Part shown: positions 1 to 11,862 of the stretch, piece after piece | Layout of the letters: every line of letters starts with the position of its first letter | Position numbering within the stretch: position 1 is the first letter of the stretch | NCBI GenBank assembly: GCA_947095535.1 | Contig: OX352774.1 | Span: 180,480,200-180,544,199 of the forward strand | Origin: Poecilobothrus nobilitatus | Taxonomy: Eukaryota > Arthropoda > Insecta > Diptera > Dolichopodidae | Reading direction: 5' to 3' | Length of the DNA: 64,000 nucleotides | The notes under the pieces: generated by a model | What the model saw: the letters and a program-made list of their open reading frames with translations, nothing else | What the model was told of the DNA's origin: nothing | Databases searched by the model: none | Program-made: the position numbers and the translations under genes

Positions 1-69
1 TCCGCTCAACTTGTGAGCGGATGTGTATCGTTCAAGATTTGTGTCCCCTCAATCTGTGAGTTGAACGAT
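1..69. repeat. Two perfect short hairpins at the window edge
   Basis: TCCGCTCA (1-8) pairs with TGAGCGGA (14-21) around a 5-base loop. ATCGTTCAA (27-35) pairs with TTGAACGAT (61-69). They sit side by side in sequence that is less A/T-rich than the surroundings. They may be the end of an element that starts outside the window. Confidence 0.5.
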
Positions 70-787
70 GAGTTGAGTCAAAATTTGAAATTTAGCAGTC
101 ATAAAAAAGTAGAAATTCAAAAATTAGAGAGTCAAAGAAAGATTACTTAAGCATTTGTTTACCATTTTCTCTATTATAGAATATAAACTTAATAATACCT
201 ACATAAAATTTAAGACATTTTTTAATTAAAATTTCTTTGATATTTTAATTTAATACTCAGTTATTTCTAAAATCGATTTAAATTCTTTGAGTGAAGTCTG
301 AAATTTTGTTACTAACTAAACGGAAACTATTTTATATTGAATTAAAAAATGTCAGTTAATATTTTGTACTTTTGAACAATTGAAATTTAATTGAAGCTTA
401 AAGCAATTAACTTGTTTCAGGTTTTTATTTCGTCCTTTTTTCATATTTGTTTTTATTTTTTTTTCCTTTTTGGCATTTCAACATCCATGGAAAAAAGTTC
501 TATTTTAAAACAACAAAAAAAAAATAAAAAAAAAAATTGTGATTAAAAAAAAGAAACCTGGGAGGCATCTGTCACATACATAAACAAAAAATTGAAAAAT
601 TGAAAAAAAAAAAGAGAAAAAAAGCATATTTCAATTGTATTGACATATTCTTGTGAATAATGGTTTAGGATTAAGACCTAAGGATTATGTTTCTTTCAAT
701 ATATACTTATTATATTATGTGTATAATGACGTCTATATGACGTATAAACGTATATGTAAAAAAAAAACAAAAATTATATTAACTTAC
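1..787 (-). other. Start of the intron downstream of the 788-1160 exon
   Basis: The intron opens with GTAAGTT on the minus strand (787 downward) and runs out of the window. It is A/T-rich with long A and T runs. Apart from two small hairpins at 1-69 I see nothing in it. Confidence 0.8.
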
Positions 788-1160
788 CATCATTGTTTTT
801 TTATGACATTTATGTGATCCATGAAATGCTTCAATATCCTGACTAAATTCTGTTGTTGAATCGATAATATCAAAACCTAAATGAAAACGACTTGATACAC
901 GAAAATCATGATAAATAATTCTGGGTGCTGGTGGTTCACATTGATTAACTCTTAAATTTGATATATCAATGTCAATTGATATGAAACCTCTTAAACCATG
1001 TCTACCATATGGTGGTATTGCAACACTATATGATAACATCCATTTACGTAATTCACATATAAAATATGGATATGTCCACCATCCTTTAAATGATAAATGT
1101 GGTGGTGTTTTTGCAAATTTTGGTGAACGTAAACCGGGTGATGAAATTTCATCTTCAAAC
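788..1160 (-). CDS. Internal exon of a GPR158/179-like class C receptor, end of Cache-like domain and start of a cysteine-rich part
   Basis: The exon is 373 bases: one base completing a tryptophan codon and 124 codons, ending in phase 0 at ATGATG|GTAAGTT. The acceptor is TTGCCATAG|GTTTGAAG. Recognisable stretches are [20 protein letters not shown], then [20 protein letters not shown], then the RVNQCEPP motif, and near the end [11 protein letters not shown] WWTxPYF..C..W..SYS block, a 'GFISIDID' strand and an NQC cysteine are what I expect in GPR158-type receptors before an EGF-like or cysteine-rich linker to the membrane helices. Three cysteines are visible. No membrane segment lies in this exon, so the seven-helix region must be beyond position 1. 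The 1039 methionine is internal. Coding status is near certain; the name is an inference from motif memory. Confidence 0.88.
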
Positions 1161-2989
1161 CTATGGCAATTATAAATGAAATCAAAAAAGATAAATAAAA
1201 ATTTAAAATTTCAATATTAAAAAATTTTTATTTTTTTTTTTTGCTGTAAAACTCTCTTTTAATAATAGAAGTTATAATAAAGTCATATTGTTACTAATGT
1301 CAGATAATTGATTTTATAAAGAAAATTAATTTTGTATAGTTAATTTTGGGAAAACATTGAAAACATTTTGATTAATTTTGGAAAATTAAATAGATAAAAC
1401 AAATAACAGATTTCAAAATGGGTTAAAATACTAAGCTATCCTAAGTCCTAATTAAGATATTTTTGTTATATTCTCAGACACTTTAAATCTGCTTCTGATA
1501 AAATGTCATAATTTGTTTGAGTATAGTGAAGAGAAAAGATTTAAGTTTAAAATATATTGTAATACGTTCAAAAAAAACAGTGAAATAATGCCCGCGAAAT
1601 TAATGCTCATGGGTGGTAATTCCTTTTCAAAACAGTTCCTTTAATGACGAAGTAATTCGGAAAGTTTAACGAAGAAAATTAAATAGTTAAATTTTTTAAG
1701 AGTTGGGACAGAAGAGTTTTAACAGTTGATTAGCGAAATTTTGGTACTGCTCCATTTTTTCAAATGCGTTTGTTTTATAGAGTTATATGGGTGTTAGTTC
1801 TTTTTCAGTTGGAGCTAAAGTCCATATGGGAATTTAATTCTATTAGCGTTAATTCACTGCACCATATTCAATATGTTGAAATCATCATTTTTAAAAAGCA
1901 ATAATTCAATTAATTTTTTCAAGTAAATTTAAATGAAGTTTTTAACGAGTATTTAAAATTATCTATAAATTTTTTTTATTTTTATCATAAAAATCAATAA
2001 ATTTTTTTATTTAATATTAAATTTCTATTTTTAATTCGTTTAGTATAAAATATATTTTATTTTTTTTGTTTGTCTTTAAATTCAATTAGTTCTTAGTAAA
2101 ATAATTTTTTTTATAAAATTTTCTATCACATAATCACATAAATAATATTGTTAGATCTAATTCCGATTTTTAATTAAAAGATACTTTGAAAAAGGCAATA
2201 CTTATTACAATAAAATTTAATTAAAAAAAAAATTCTAAAAAATGCCTATACTAAGAAAAACTTAATTTCCATATTTCAAAAAAACAAAAAGAAAACATAT
2301 ACATAAACATAATAAGGTGCATCAGACCATAAAATCTATATAAGATAAAATGTGTTATTGGCAAAAATTACATATTAATAAGAGAACCATTTAAATCTAA
2401 TTGTTTATTTACTATAGGTAGTTCTCATGTTTTTTGGTCGCAATAGTCCTTGTCAATAGATTTTCTTTAGGTAAAATTATGAGACTTAAATTCACCGCTT
2501 ACTGATGGTGAGATCAACATATTTACAGATTTTAAACTAACCTCTCAGTATTCTAGAAAAGAGTAATATTGATAACTGAGCCGAGCTTAGAATGGATAGC
2601 CACAAAGAATAATGGTATATTTATTAGTTTCATTTTTATGTATATCAGCAAGAACAAGCTACTTTTGACTATGTTGCTGACTTTAATTAATTTTCCTGCA
2701 AATTAGAGTAGACATAAAAAAAGTTAAGCTTACTTAAAGTATAAGCCAAAGTATAGTTTTATTATTTGTATAATATTTTTTATAAAAAAGTTGAACTATA
2801 AAAATTGTAATGCGCGTGGAAAATATTAAACTTTTAGTTTTAAAAAATATAGAAAAAATGAAAATGCATTCCCGAATCAAAAAATTGCGTTAAAGTAAAG
2901 ATTGAAAAATAAAATTTTAAAATCTTAAAATATGAAAACTTAATAGTTATCAGGGTAAAACTTCTTACATATGTATTATTCTAGAACCC

Positions 2990-3560
2990 CTTTAGAGGTA
3001 GCTAAAATTAAAATTTATTTTGATCTTATTAGGACGAGTATAATGCACATATTTAGGCTGGAGTCTTCCAAATAGTGCTGGATTATCTGGACAATGTGCA
3101 AAAAAGAGCTGTTCGTCTTATAAACGATGTCAGTGTTACTTTAAAGCTAATTCTACTCAGTCATTGTCGTATAGATATACTGTAGGAATAGACACCTGTT
3201 CTAAAAAAAATAAAATAGTTAATGCTTTGACTTAAAATTTTCTACGCTAAAGAAGGAGTATCCATTCCTATATCGTAACACAACTTATGAAAATTCATTT
3301 GTCATACGGACGCACGTTTGTTAAATCAGATGTCATCGCATGGGGAATACATCTTGACAAAGTTGTAAAGTTTAAGAAGTTTAAGTTGGTTAAGTTTAAG
3401 AATAATATTAACATCTTTTTCCAAATTCCTCTCGAAACTTTCTTACCCATCCTATACATAATCCTAAATTTTCCTCAATTCCTTTTTCCCATGAATCCTT
3501 CTCACATCCTTATCCCAAAAACTAAACTGTAGATTTGGATTAAATAGTTGTAAAGTTTGG
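2990..3560 (+). pseudogene. RTE-like LINE reverse transcriptase C-terminal relic
   Basis: The plus frame from about 3033 reads EYNAHI, a TAG stop, then AGVFQIVLDYLDNVQKRAVR and LINDVSVTLKLILLSH, ending at a stop at 3180. This matches the pattern of non-LTR elements of the RTE type just after the reverse transcriptase, where a tryptophan (here TAG at 3054-3056) is followed by AG..., then 'LD.VQKRA.RLI.D', then a histidine-rich repeat segment. The downstream 3420-3560 part (ccca.ccttc..agcc) recurs at 18995-19145, which marks it as the element's 3' end. It is broken by stops and frame changes and is not functional. The exact clade is not certain. Confidence 0.7.
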
Positions 3561-4494
3561 TTTAAAAGAGTTAGGTTAGGTTTGGATTCCTGAAGTTTTA
3601 CACTAAAGTTTTTAGTCAAAAGTCTATGCTAGATGCTAGAAACTTAAATCCGAAATAAAAAATGTAAAAAAGAAAAAATTTTGATGACAATTAAAAATTA
3701 ATAGTGATTAAGTGCAGACTCTTTTAACTTATTATTATATTATTTTGTAGAACACTCTGTAAAAATAAACTTAAAAAAAATTTTAATTAAATTATAAACT
3801 AATATTCATTTGCAAAAAAAAAAAAACCAAAATTTTGTCAGAATACAGGACAGATTCCTGTTATATTGTTCTGTAACAATTTAATTTTAGGAGGAAAAAA
3901 AAAGGTTACGATTAATTTTAGAACAAAAGAAAAAATGTCAAAGTGAAACAAAAAGAAACACTCTTCATTTTCAATATTATTTATAATTTTCCTTGAATAC
4001 ACGTTAATTAACTACAGCAATTTTTATGCGTTAAAAATTTTACTTTTTCCAGGATCAATAATTTAGTGGAAAGTTTTTATTACAGCCTTAGTAAAATTCC
4101 TGAAATTTAGTGATATTTAATCAAATCATAAAATTAGTTTTCATGTAGAAAATAAGGTTTTGTCCGAAAAGGACAAATAAATATTTTTTTTTTTAAATGA
4201 ACCTCTCTTTCATTGACGCTGTGCATACCAGTTAAATTGTTTGATATTAGATCTTAGATTTTTCTTATAATTAGCAGAAAATAAGACTATTTAAAATCTA
4301 AATATAATATATGAGTAAGAAAAATTTTAAATTTAGAGGTTTTTTTTAAAGTTTTTTCAATATGTTATAATGATTTGCACAACATATAACATATAAATTT
4401 TTTTTAACCTTTTCATTTATGATCATTAATATATTTGGCTTCGGATAACAGACGTGTTGACAGTTTTGATTTTCTACTCTAACCTGGATCATAT

Positions 4495-5360
4495 TTATAC
4501 CCGTACGATAGGATCGGGTATAATAAAATTACTCCTCCGTTTGTAACACCTCGAAATAAGCGAACTAGATATACCTTCAAAGGTATGGATCGGATCAGAA
4601 AAAAATTCTAAGACTTTTGAGCCATGTCCGTCCGTCCGTCCGTCCGTCCGTCCGTCAGCACGCTAACTCAAAAACTAAGAAAACTAGAATCTTGAAATTT
4701 ACACAAAATATTTTTGGAGTAATTTGTAGGTTCCCTATTTTTTTTGGTTGAGTTTGGAGCAAGCCTTAGGGTAGCTCTCGAACACCTAACTTTTAGATCT
4801 CCACATTTTTTTTGCAATAGAGCTATGAAATTTTAACTACTGATAGATCTCACAAAAATATTAATTTTATTTTCAATAACTTTTTTTTGTAGCCCCACCC
4901 GTTACGGAGCTACAGCTCCCCAAAGGTTCAAAAAAGCTCTATATTTAAATTGTTATAGCACAAGTTGTATAAGGTATATCTTCACGCCAAACGATTACTA
5001 CTTTCATTAGCTTTAAAAGTATATATACAATAAATATATATTTTTGGCATACGGTGTCTTAATTTACCGTTATGCGAAACTCAAATTTTGCAAAATTCTT
5101 TAACCCTTCCATCTTCTAAACGGTTAAAGTTGGAAACTTGAAATTTTGACAGAAGTTAGATCTTTGAAAATTAGTATGAGTCATTTCAGAAATTTTTTTT
5201 GTATCACCCCCCGTTTAGGAGCTGTAAGGGGTCAAAAACTGAAAATTTCCTATTTTTAAACACCTGTAACTTGAACACCTGTTAAAATTTTTTTGAAGTA
5301 ATACACAAAAATTAAAGCTCCAACATTATATTTTTATTTCTGTTAACAACTTTTTTTAAT
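4495..5360 (-). repeat. Repeat B, an old relative of repeat A with a tatacccg head
   Basis: It starts with a short inverted pair (tacccgtacgat / gatcgggta), continues with 'gtttgtaacacctcgaaat' and a tccg microsatellite, and then has a body whose blocks match the reverse complement of repeat A in the same order: 'ggttaaag...gaaacttgaaattttga', 'ggagctgtaagggg', 'tatttttaaacacctgtaac', 'ttaacaac...tatagggtt'. Head blocks of this type are familiar to me from fly repeats. It does not code for protein. Strand is given relative to the repeat A convention used here. Confidence 0.6.
4626..4656 (+). repeat. (TCCG)n microsatellite
   Basis: Seven tandem gtcc/tccg units lie inside repeat B, right after 'gagccat'. 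Shorter versions of the same motif occur at the equivalent place in repeats A and C, so it seeds from the element itself. Confidence 0.9.
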
Positions 5361-6021
5361 AATATAGGGTTACTTTATAATTGACGAAAGTGTTACTTGA
5401 TTTTTTCTAATTTTCTAACAAATTTCTTTAACGAATTTTTTGCATTTGTTTTATTCGATAATTTGAAATTGTTATGGATATAATGCGTAGTACATAAAAA
5501 TGTAAATAAATAAACAACATAACGGTTGCTTGAAGAATTTTTATTTGTATGATATTAATATATATACATACTTATATAATATCATGTTTATTTACATATC
5601 GTATATGTCACTAGTGAATGAATGATAAGAGTATAGATGTATATTACATAGCGCCGTATTTACATACACATATGTATTTTATTGTACTTATAAGAAATTA
5701 TTCTGTCAATGGAATATTTAAATATAATATAATATAATATATAAAATTATATTTATTATTTTGTACTAAGTAAATTTAATATACATTACCGCTTAGTATT
5801 AAATGGTACTATAGAATATTTGAAAAAGTTTTGGATTGATAATCGTTATGTGGAAGGTTAGAATCTGCTTTTGAAGAATGTACATATAAACATATAGTTT
5901 GAATATATGTACAACCCATAGTTCTAGAAATTATAAAATTCACCCAAATTATTTTAAAATACTAAAATATTAAAAAAATAATATTGTAAGCAGAGTGACA
6001 GGCTGTGAACATACTAACGGT

Positions 6022-6080
6022 TCGTACGGGTATCTAAGAGTTGACAAAGTCAACTGTATTCTTCCTCGTTTTAAATAAAA
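6022..6080 (-). repeat. Repeat D, terminal fragment
   Basis: Read on the minus strand this is aaaacgaggaagaata, then agttgactttgtcaact (a small palindrome), then cttagatacccgtac. The same block ends the 13.2-13.7 kb copy and, more diverged, heads the 28.1 kb copy. The rest of the element is not clear on the low-coordinate side. Confidence 0.65.
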
Positions 6081-6850
6081 CTTTTATATTTTCATGAAAC
6101 TATTAAAAACAGAAATCGGATTTTTAGTACTATTTATTTTGTTTTTTTTATAATGTGTTTTTTTTTACTAAAATTAAATTTCGTCCTTTTATTATCGATT
6201 TTGTGCGTCCTGAAAAATTAAACAAAAATAATAAGCAGTTGAAAGAGATTGAAATAGATTTAGATCATTTTTAATGAATATTCAAAATATTTCAAGTGAA
6301 TCTAAGTCCAATTTTAATCAATTAATTGAAAATGGATGTTTAGTAAAGAATTTAATAATAGTTTTTGAATGGGTTTAATACATTTTTTGATTTTTTTGAA
6401 TCGGCATTTTTTAATTTAGATATCGTATACAAAATATGATTACAAAAACAATTAAAATAGAAATTCTACGATTTTCTTTAATTATTAAAACATAAATTTA
6501 TATAAAAAAAAATTAGATATTTATTTTTAAAGTTAAAATAAATTATTAGAAAACTTTTCGTTATAATATAAATGCATAATACAAAAGGATTACATTATTT
6601 AAGATTCAAATTTAAATATATCGAAACCCCGTTCGTAAATAAGTCTTTTTTGCGTCATTGAAAATATCTGGTTATATTTTATATTGAAATTAGTAGAAAA
6701 TGCACAATCAATTTTTTTGTTTTTGTAAGATTTTACAAAACACTTCATTTTTTTTTTTTTGTTACATAAAAATTTGTCAAAATATACAAACAAAGAGTAG
6801 ATACACATCATGTGTTTTACAATTCAAAAAAATGCATTTAACTAAATATG

Positions 6851-7440
6851 TAAATGAGAAGAGTATATAAATTTATTATGTCAACTCTAGGATACTGTGT
6901 CTATTCTAACAACTAATTTTGTTACCATAAAATTTAATTATCTTTTCCAAAATTTCACATGTTTGTCTTAATTCAGTACGAAGAAATCTTTATGTAAATT
7001 TTAGAGTTGCAAGATAGTTGCTGGAAGCTGTTGCTCTAGACTAACCAAATTTTGCAGAAGTCTTTGAGATAAAATATAACTTCATTTGACAAAATTTTAA
7101 AATCATATCTTTAATAGACACTGAGTTATTTTCATAAAAGAAATGAAAAGTTGTATGGTAGTAATGTGAACCTGCTGTGTAAGAGCAATTAAATTTTATA
7201 GAAGATTTTGAAATAAAAGTTGACTTCTTTTCACAAAATTTCAGTTACCTAGCCTCAATAGACACTGAATCATTTTTATTTAAACATCGAAAGAAAGAAG
7301 CTGTATGGCAACTATATACGAACCCACCGGATGAATTTGAGTTATCATGCGAACAGACGAATGTGCATGAGTAAATGAATTTGACTCAGAATTCGATTGT
7401 GAACAAGAATATAACACTATTTTCTATACTGCCTCTATTA
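6851..7440 (+). repeat. Repeat D copy
   Basis: It begins near 'atgtcaactctaggatact' and contains two copies of an inner block ('gacttctttt.acaaaattt...agcct.aatagacactg'). It ends with 'gactcagaattcgat.gtgaa.aa.aata', which recurs at 28550-28580. It is noncoding and diverged. The D1 and D2 copies share order and orientation. Confidence 0.65.
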
Positions 7441-7993
7441 TATATCCCGAATACTATACGTTCGTATGAGTGTAAAAATTTCCATATTTGTATTTTAGTA
7501 TTAGCACATATGTACATATTATGTAGTTGTAGTAGTAAGCGTATCTAAGATGTCATAAAATTTGAACAGAATAAATTTATCATAATATAAAATGAAAAAA
7601 AATGAAAAACTGTTTAGTTTTGGTCTTACCATAAAAAATTGTTACCCAAAATATTGTGTGACAGACCTTTTCAATCATTTTATATGTTATATAGATATAT
7701 AAGTATATACCAATTTATAAAGCAGTCGCACTTAAAGATTTCTTTGAAAACAATAAAAAGTACAAGTGTCTAAAGTACAAAAATCAATCAGACAATTTCA
7801 TTGGCTGAAAAGTTTTTGAGAAAAATAAAAATTTATAATTTTCATTAATATAATAAAAAATATGGTTAAAATTGTTGAAAATTGTTATCTAACCACAAAA
7901 ATTTAACCAGAAATAAAAAGATTTTTAATTAAAAATGTTATAAAATGGATTACATATCTAACAACAATTGGAAAAATATTAATAAAACTTTAA

Positions 7994-8720
7994 ACAAGAC
8001 AGAATGTAAACCAACGGTTTTTAGAAACGGACATTTCCAAAAGATAATACTAAAACTGTTTTGAATTGGGACTTGCACCAAAATTTTAAAATTTCATATA
8101 ATAATAGAATTTGGGAAAATAGCACTTTTTTGCTATTTTGAAGGGCTGTAACTTCGTGTAATACAATTATAACCCCATACAATTAAAGGAAAATTTAAAT
8201 TTTCAATTATTGAGCCCTAATAGCTCATAAACAGGGGCTAGTCCAAAAAAATTTCTGAGGAAACATACTAATTCTAAAAGTTCTTTCTTCCCTCAAAATT
8301 GCAAGTCTCTATCTAAACGCATGCTGGAGTTATGAAGGTAGAAAAATCAGACGGAATTTGGTTTTCACATAACGGTAAATTTAAATACTAAATTTAAAAT
8401 AATTCCGCAATTTTGATATTGACTTACAAAGGTAAAAAAAATGCTGTTACGCCATTTTCAGAATGAAAAAATGTTAAACAGGAAATGAGATATACCTACG
8501 CATTTAAAAATAGGGCTTTTTAAAAGCTTGAGGGGTTGTAGTTCCGTAATGGAGGGAATGGAAAAGTTGTTTTAGAACAAAAATTTTTTTTATGAGACCT
8601 ACCCATGGTTAAAATTTTTTTTCTCTATGTTTAACGGTGTAAAAGTTTTGTAAATAGATGGACAGACGGTCAAACAGAGTGAAACTAGGCACATTTTTTC
8701 AAAAGTTTTTGAGAAAATTT
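7994..8720 (+). repeat. Repeat A copy 1, with a reduced number of modules
   Basis: It starts acaagacagaatgtaaacca and ends near 'cagagtgaaactaggcacat' followed by 'tttttcaaaagtttttgaga'. It has one fewer inner module than the copies at 24.1 and 29.0 kb. It is noncoding; no TIR or poly-A tail could be fixed. Confidence 0.75.
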
Positions 8721-9621
8721 TCGGAATTTTTTTCTAAATACAATTTTCGAAATATACGTACATAATAATTATTTTTTTTATTATTTTAAGTTTAAATTAT
8801 AATGAATAAAACTTCTGTAATTTTTCCTAATTAAAACTTTTTTCAACAATTTATTGTTTAAAATTTAAAAACAAAATTAAATCAAATGTTGTATTCATTA
8901 GATTTGATTTAAGTGTTTTATAAAAAATAAAAAAAATTAATGTTGCAAAAATATTTAACTTTTTTTTTGCGAAATGAGTGCATAATTTCAGTTAGGGTTA
9001 ATTTAATAAATTAAATATGACAAATAAATATTTTGCATTTAAATTAAAATAAAATGTCATTTAAAACTTTTGCTGTCATCATAAAGTTATTATTTTAAAT
9101 TGAAAGTTTAAGTTTGTTTCGGTTTGTAGAGAAATTCCTGTAGATTATTTAATGAGAAAAAAAATGTGGAGAGCTTCGATTTATTTTCGAAAGAGAAACT
9201 ATATTTAACTTACATTTTTTTCTCCAACTTTGACAATATTCATTTTGTAGCATATCACATTTGAGTCTTTTAAATATGCTTTGAGAATAGCTAGTAGTAG
9301 GATCAGAGGTAGGATATGATAAAACCCCTATAAAAATGATCTAAATAACTAAATAATTAAATTATTGGGTATTAAAGCCATTTTTTATTTTGGAAATGAA
9401 GAACCTACTATTTTTCATATCAGATCAACTTATAAATAATTTAAAATTTTGAAGTTTTAATGGGTAAATTAAAAATAAGCACTCTGATAGTCTGTCCCGA
9501 TATACATAAAATGAACTCATTTAAAATTTTGTTAACCGCAGTACTTTTGTGCAGAAAACTAATTTTTTTTAAAGATTTTTAAAATATATTTGAATATATA
9601 ATAAAATATATAAATTTTTCA

Positions 9622-10430
9622 GGAAGTAATGAACCCATCAAGCCTCTTTTTGATAAGCTCGAAATTGAATATGAAATATTTGTTAATGAAGAATATATTC
9701 TGTGGATTAGAACGAAGAAGAACTGCCACATTTGGAATCAATAGTTTAAATGTAGCACATTCATTGTTTCTAAAGATAACATTGTTTTAGGGTCAAACTT
9801 GCTAACGTGCAACAAATAAAGCCAAAAATAATACTTTCATATTAGTTTTTGCACCAATGATCCAGAATGCAACTAATGTTTTTCACCTAAATGTAAAATA
9901 AATGGGGATAGATTTACTAGATGAAACCCAAGGCTTAAAAAGTTGTCTATTGGTAAAAAATTCTGATATTCTATGTTAATAGAAAAAAACAAATATACAG
10001 TTCTTCAAAGCACCTTACGTAATGCAGTAGAAGTAGTAAATGGTATAAACTTCAAAAAATTATATCCTACTATACTATAATCGATTAAGGGCGGAGTCGA
10101 CACATGATACAGTAGAAATAAGAACAGCTGTATGTAGGATATGACTGTCTTCAATAATATTTTTGACATTTAAGCTTTGAATGCATTTATTATATTTATA
10201 TACCAGCAGTAAGACATCAAATAATTGTTTCTTAAATTTATTAATTTCAGTGTTCATCAGAGTTTATCTTAACATAGTCAGCAAAACAAAAAACACTAAA
10301 ACTCTGACAATGATTTTAATAAATTGCTTTGAAGCTCCTTCAGCCGTGCAAGATTACCATTTTCAAAATGTACAAAATCTAAATGTAATTACGAAATAGC
10401 TTGTTGCTTATGCGGCAGATTTGTTTTATT
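9622..10430 (+). pseudogene. Decayed piggyBac-type transposase
   Basis: A single plus frame (9622, 9625 and so on) stays protein-like for about 800 bases despite at least six stops (first TAG after WNQ). In order it shows EPIKPLFDKLEIEYEIFVNE, then VLQSTLRNAVEVVNG, then SIKGGVDT (10081-10104), then LNAFIIFIYQQ, and finally a cysteine-rich end, KCTKSKCNYEIACCLCGRFV. This order is that of piggyBac transposases: a segment before the 'EY..IDE' acid, the 'LLLST.H..AE' strand, the hallmark KGGVDT box, a tryptophan/asparagine helix and a C-terminal zinc-binding tail. The first catalytic aspartate block is not recognisable. No TTAA-flanked termini were identified. A minus-strand frame at 10075-10257 is only its shadow. 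It can no longer make a transposase. Confidence 0.75.
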
Positions 10431-11056
10431 TATTTTTTGTAAAAAATATTTTTATGTTCTTATTTAAAAAAGAAACATTTTCTTATAAAATGTAAAAACC
10501 GTCCATGCAAACTGATAAGAGAATAGACTTGTACTCTAAAAAGAGGATTGTTAAGTTTTTTTTTTTAAAGCAAGGACAACGGTGAATATAACTTTGTAAA
10601 TTTTGTATAGGTTTATACAGCAAAAATATATTTCATTCATCAATTCTGCAAAAAACTTTTAAAAGTTTTAATATTATTTTTTACTTTTTTAAATCAACCA
10701 CTAATAAAATTTTATGAAAATCAATTCCGTAAGAAAATAGAAATTTTCAATTTAATTTTAAACATTATAAAAAGTTTAGTTTATAACATGGCATGACAAG
10801 ATTTATTAAATATTTCTGGGGTATTTAATATCAATAATTTTGTCAGGACTTGCCAATTATTAAGAAATTGAAATACAAAATTTTGTTTTTTAAAATTAAA
10901 AAATAAATTTTAAAAGAATTCTGAATAAATGTGCCAATAGTTAAAAGATGAAAGATGACATTAAATTAAAATTTGTTTTGATTAATTTTTTATTGAATTA
11001 CATTAAAAACTACCCAGAAATAAAAATAATAAGTAACTTGTTCCAGAGAATTTTCA

Positions 11057-11589
11057 TAACTTAAAACAAATTTTTTTTTTTTCTAAGAGATGTAGGAATC
11101 TTCCAAAGACTTCTAAAATTCTTCCTTGGAAGTTTCAGATTTTTACTGACTAAACCCACTTCCCTTAGAAAAAAAATATGATATTTAACCTCTAACTGTT
11201 AATATAATATTGGTTAGGGATAGGAGAGCATAGGACAAGGATGCGGAAACATTGAAGAGGAACATTGAAACATTATTGTAAGAAACAGTTACAACATGCA
11301 GTAGTATATATAACACCTTTCTCAATAAGGTAATAATTAAAGGCAACCTGCTGCACTGTCACTCTAGCAGCTATAATTATTGGTATTAGTATTAATTATT
11401 AATATTATTATTATTATTATTTACAACAGAGTAAAGGCCATTAGTCAATTACAACATGCAGTAGTATATAACACCTTCCTGCATGATGTAATCAAAGGTA
11501 ACCAAAGGCTTCACTGTAGCAGCTATAATAATTATTATTATAAGACCCTCCGATTGAAAGGCTAGCGACTTAATCACTACACCATCAGT
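11057..11589 (-). repeat. SINE-like repeat F, copy 1
   Basis: Its head is at the high-coordinate end: on the minus strand ctgatggtgtagtgattaag, a tRNA-like A box, followed by 'ctttcaatcgg'. The body carries a direct duplication of about 160 bases: 'acaacatgcagtagtatata' occurs at both 11293 and 11452. The low end carries 'ctaagaga.gt.gga..cttccaaag', which matches the 38.5 kb copy. It is probably a pol III-derived element, noncoding. Confidence 0.65.
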
Positions 11590-11777
11590 TATCTAAAGTG
11601 ATTCAGTTTATCAACCGTTGATTCAGTTGATCGTCGAATTGGTAGAACTTAATGCAATTTTGATTAAAAATTTACATTAAAATAGTTATTAATCGAATTA
11701 TTGAGTTTTAAAATGAAATATAACATTTTTAAGACTTGAAAATTATACTATAAAATATTCTTTTGTTGTCACAGTCA

Positions 11778-11862
11778 AATAATCAACGGCTTAGTAAAAC
11801 TAATGATTCCAGAAAATAAAACTTAGTTAAATATTAATAATAAATGATGCCTTCCTTGTACG
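11778..11862 (+). repeat. Fragment of tRNA-headed repeat T4 (3' part only)
   Basis: The stretch 'taatcaacggcttagtaaaa...aatgatgcc' matches the 3' part of the T4 copies at 52.5 kb (plus) and 19.7 kb (minus). The head is missing. Confidence 0.65.

Noticed and set aside
779..1039. Stand-alone 86-residue minus-strand ORF
   Set aside because: It is the inner part of a spliced exon: the frame extends to the acceptor at 1160, and its last codons (VS) come from the intron donor GTAAGT.
969..1185. Other frames over the same exon (plus 969-1175 and minus 991-1185)
   Set aside because: They are shadows of the receptor exon in wrong frames, rich in H/Y without motif.
10075..10257. 60-residue minus-strand ORF
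   Set aside because: It lies antisense to the piggyBac relic, whose plus frame shows KGGVDT; the minus frame has no motif.
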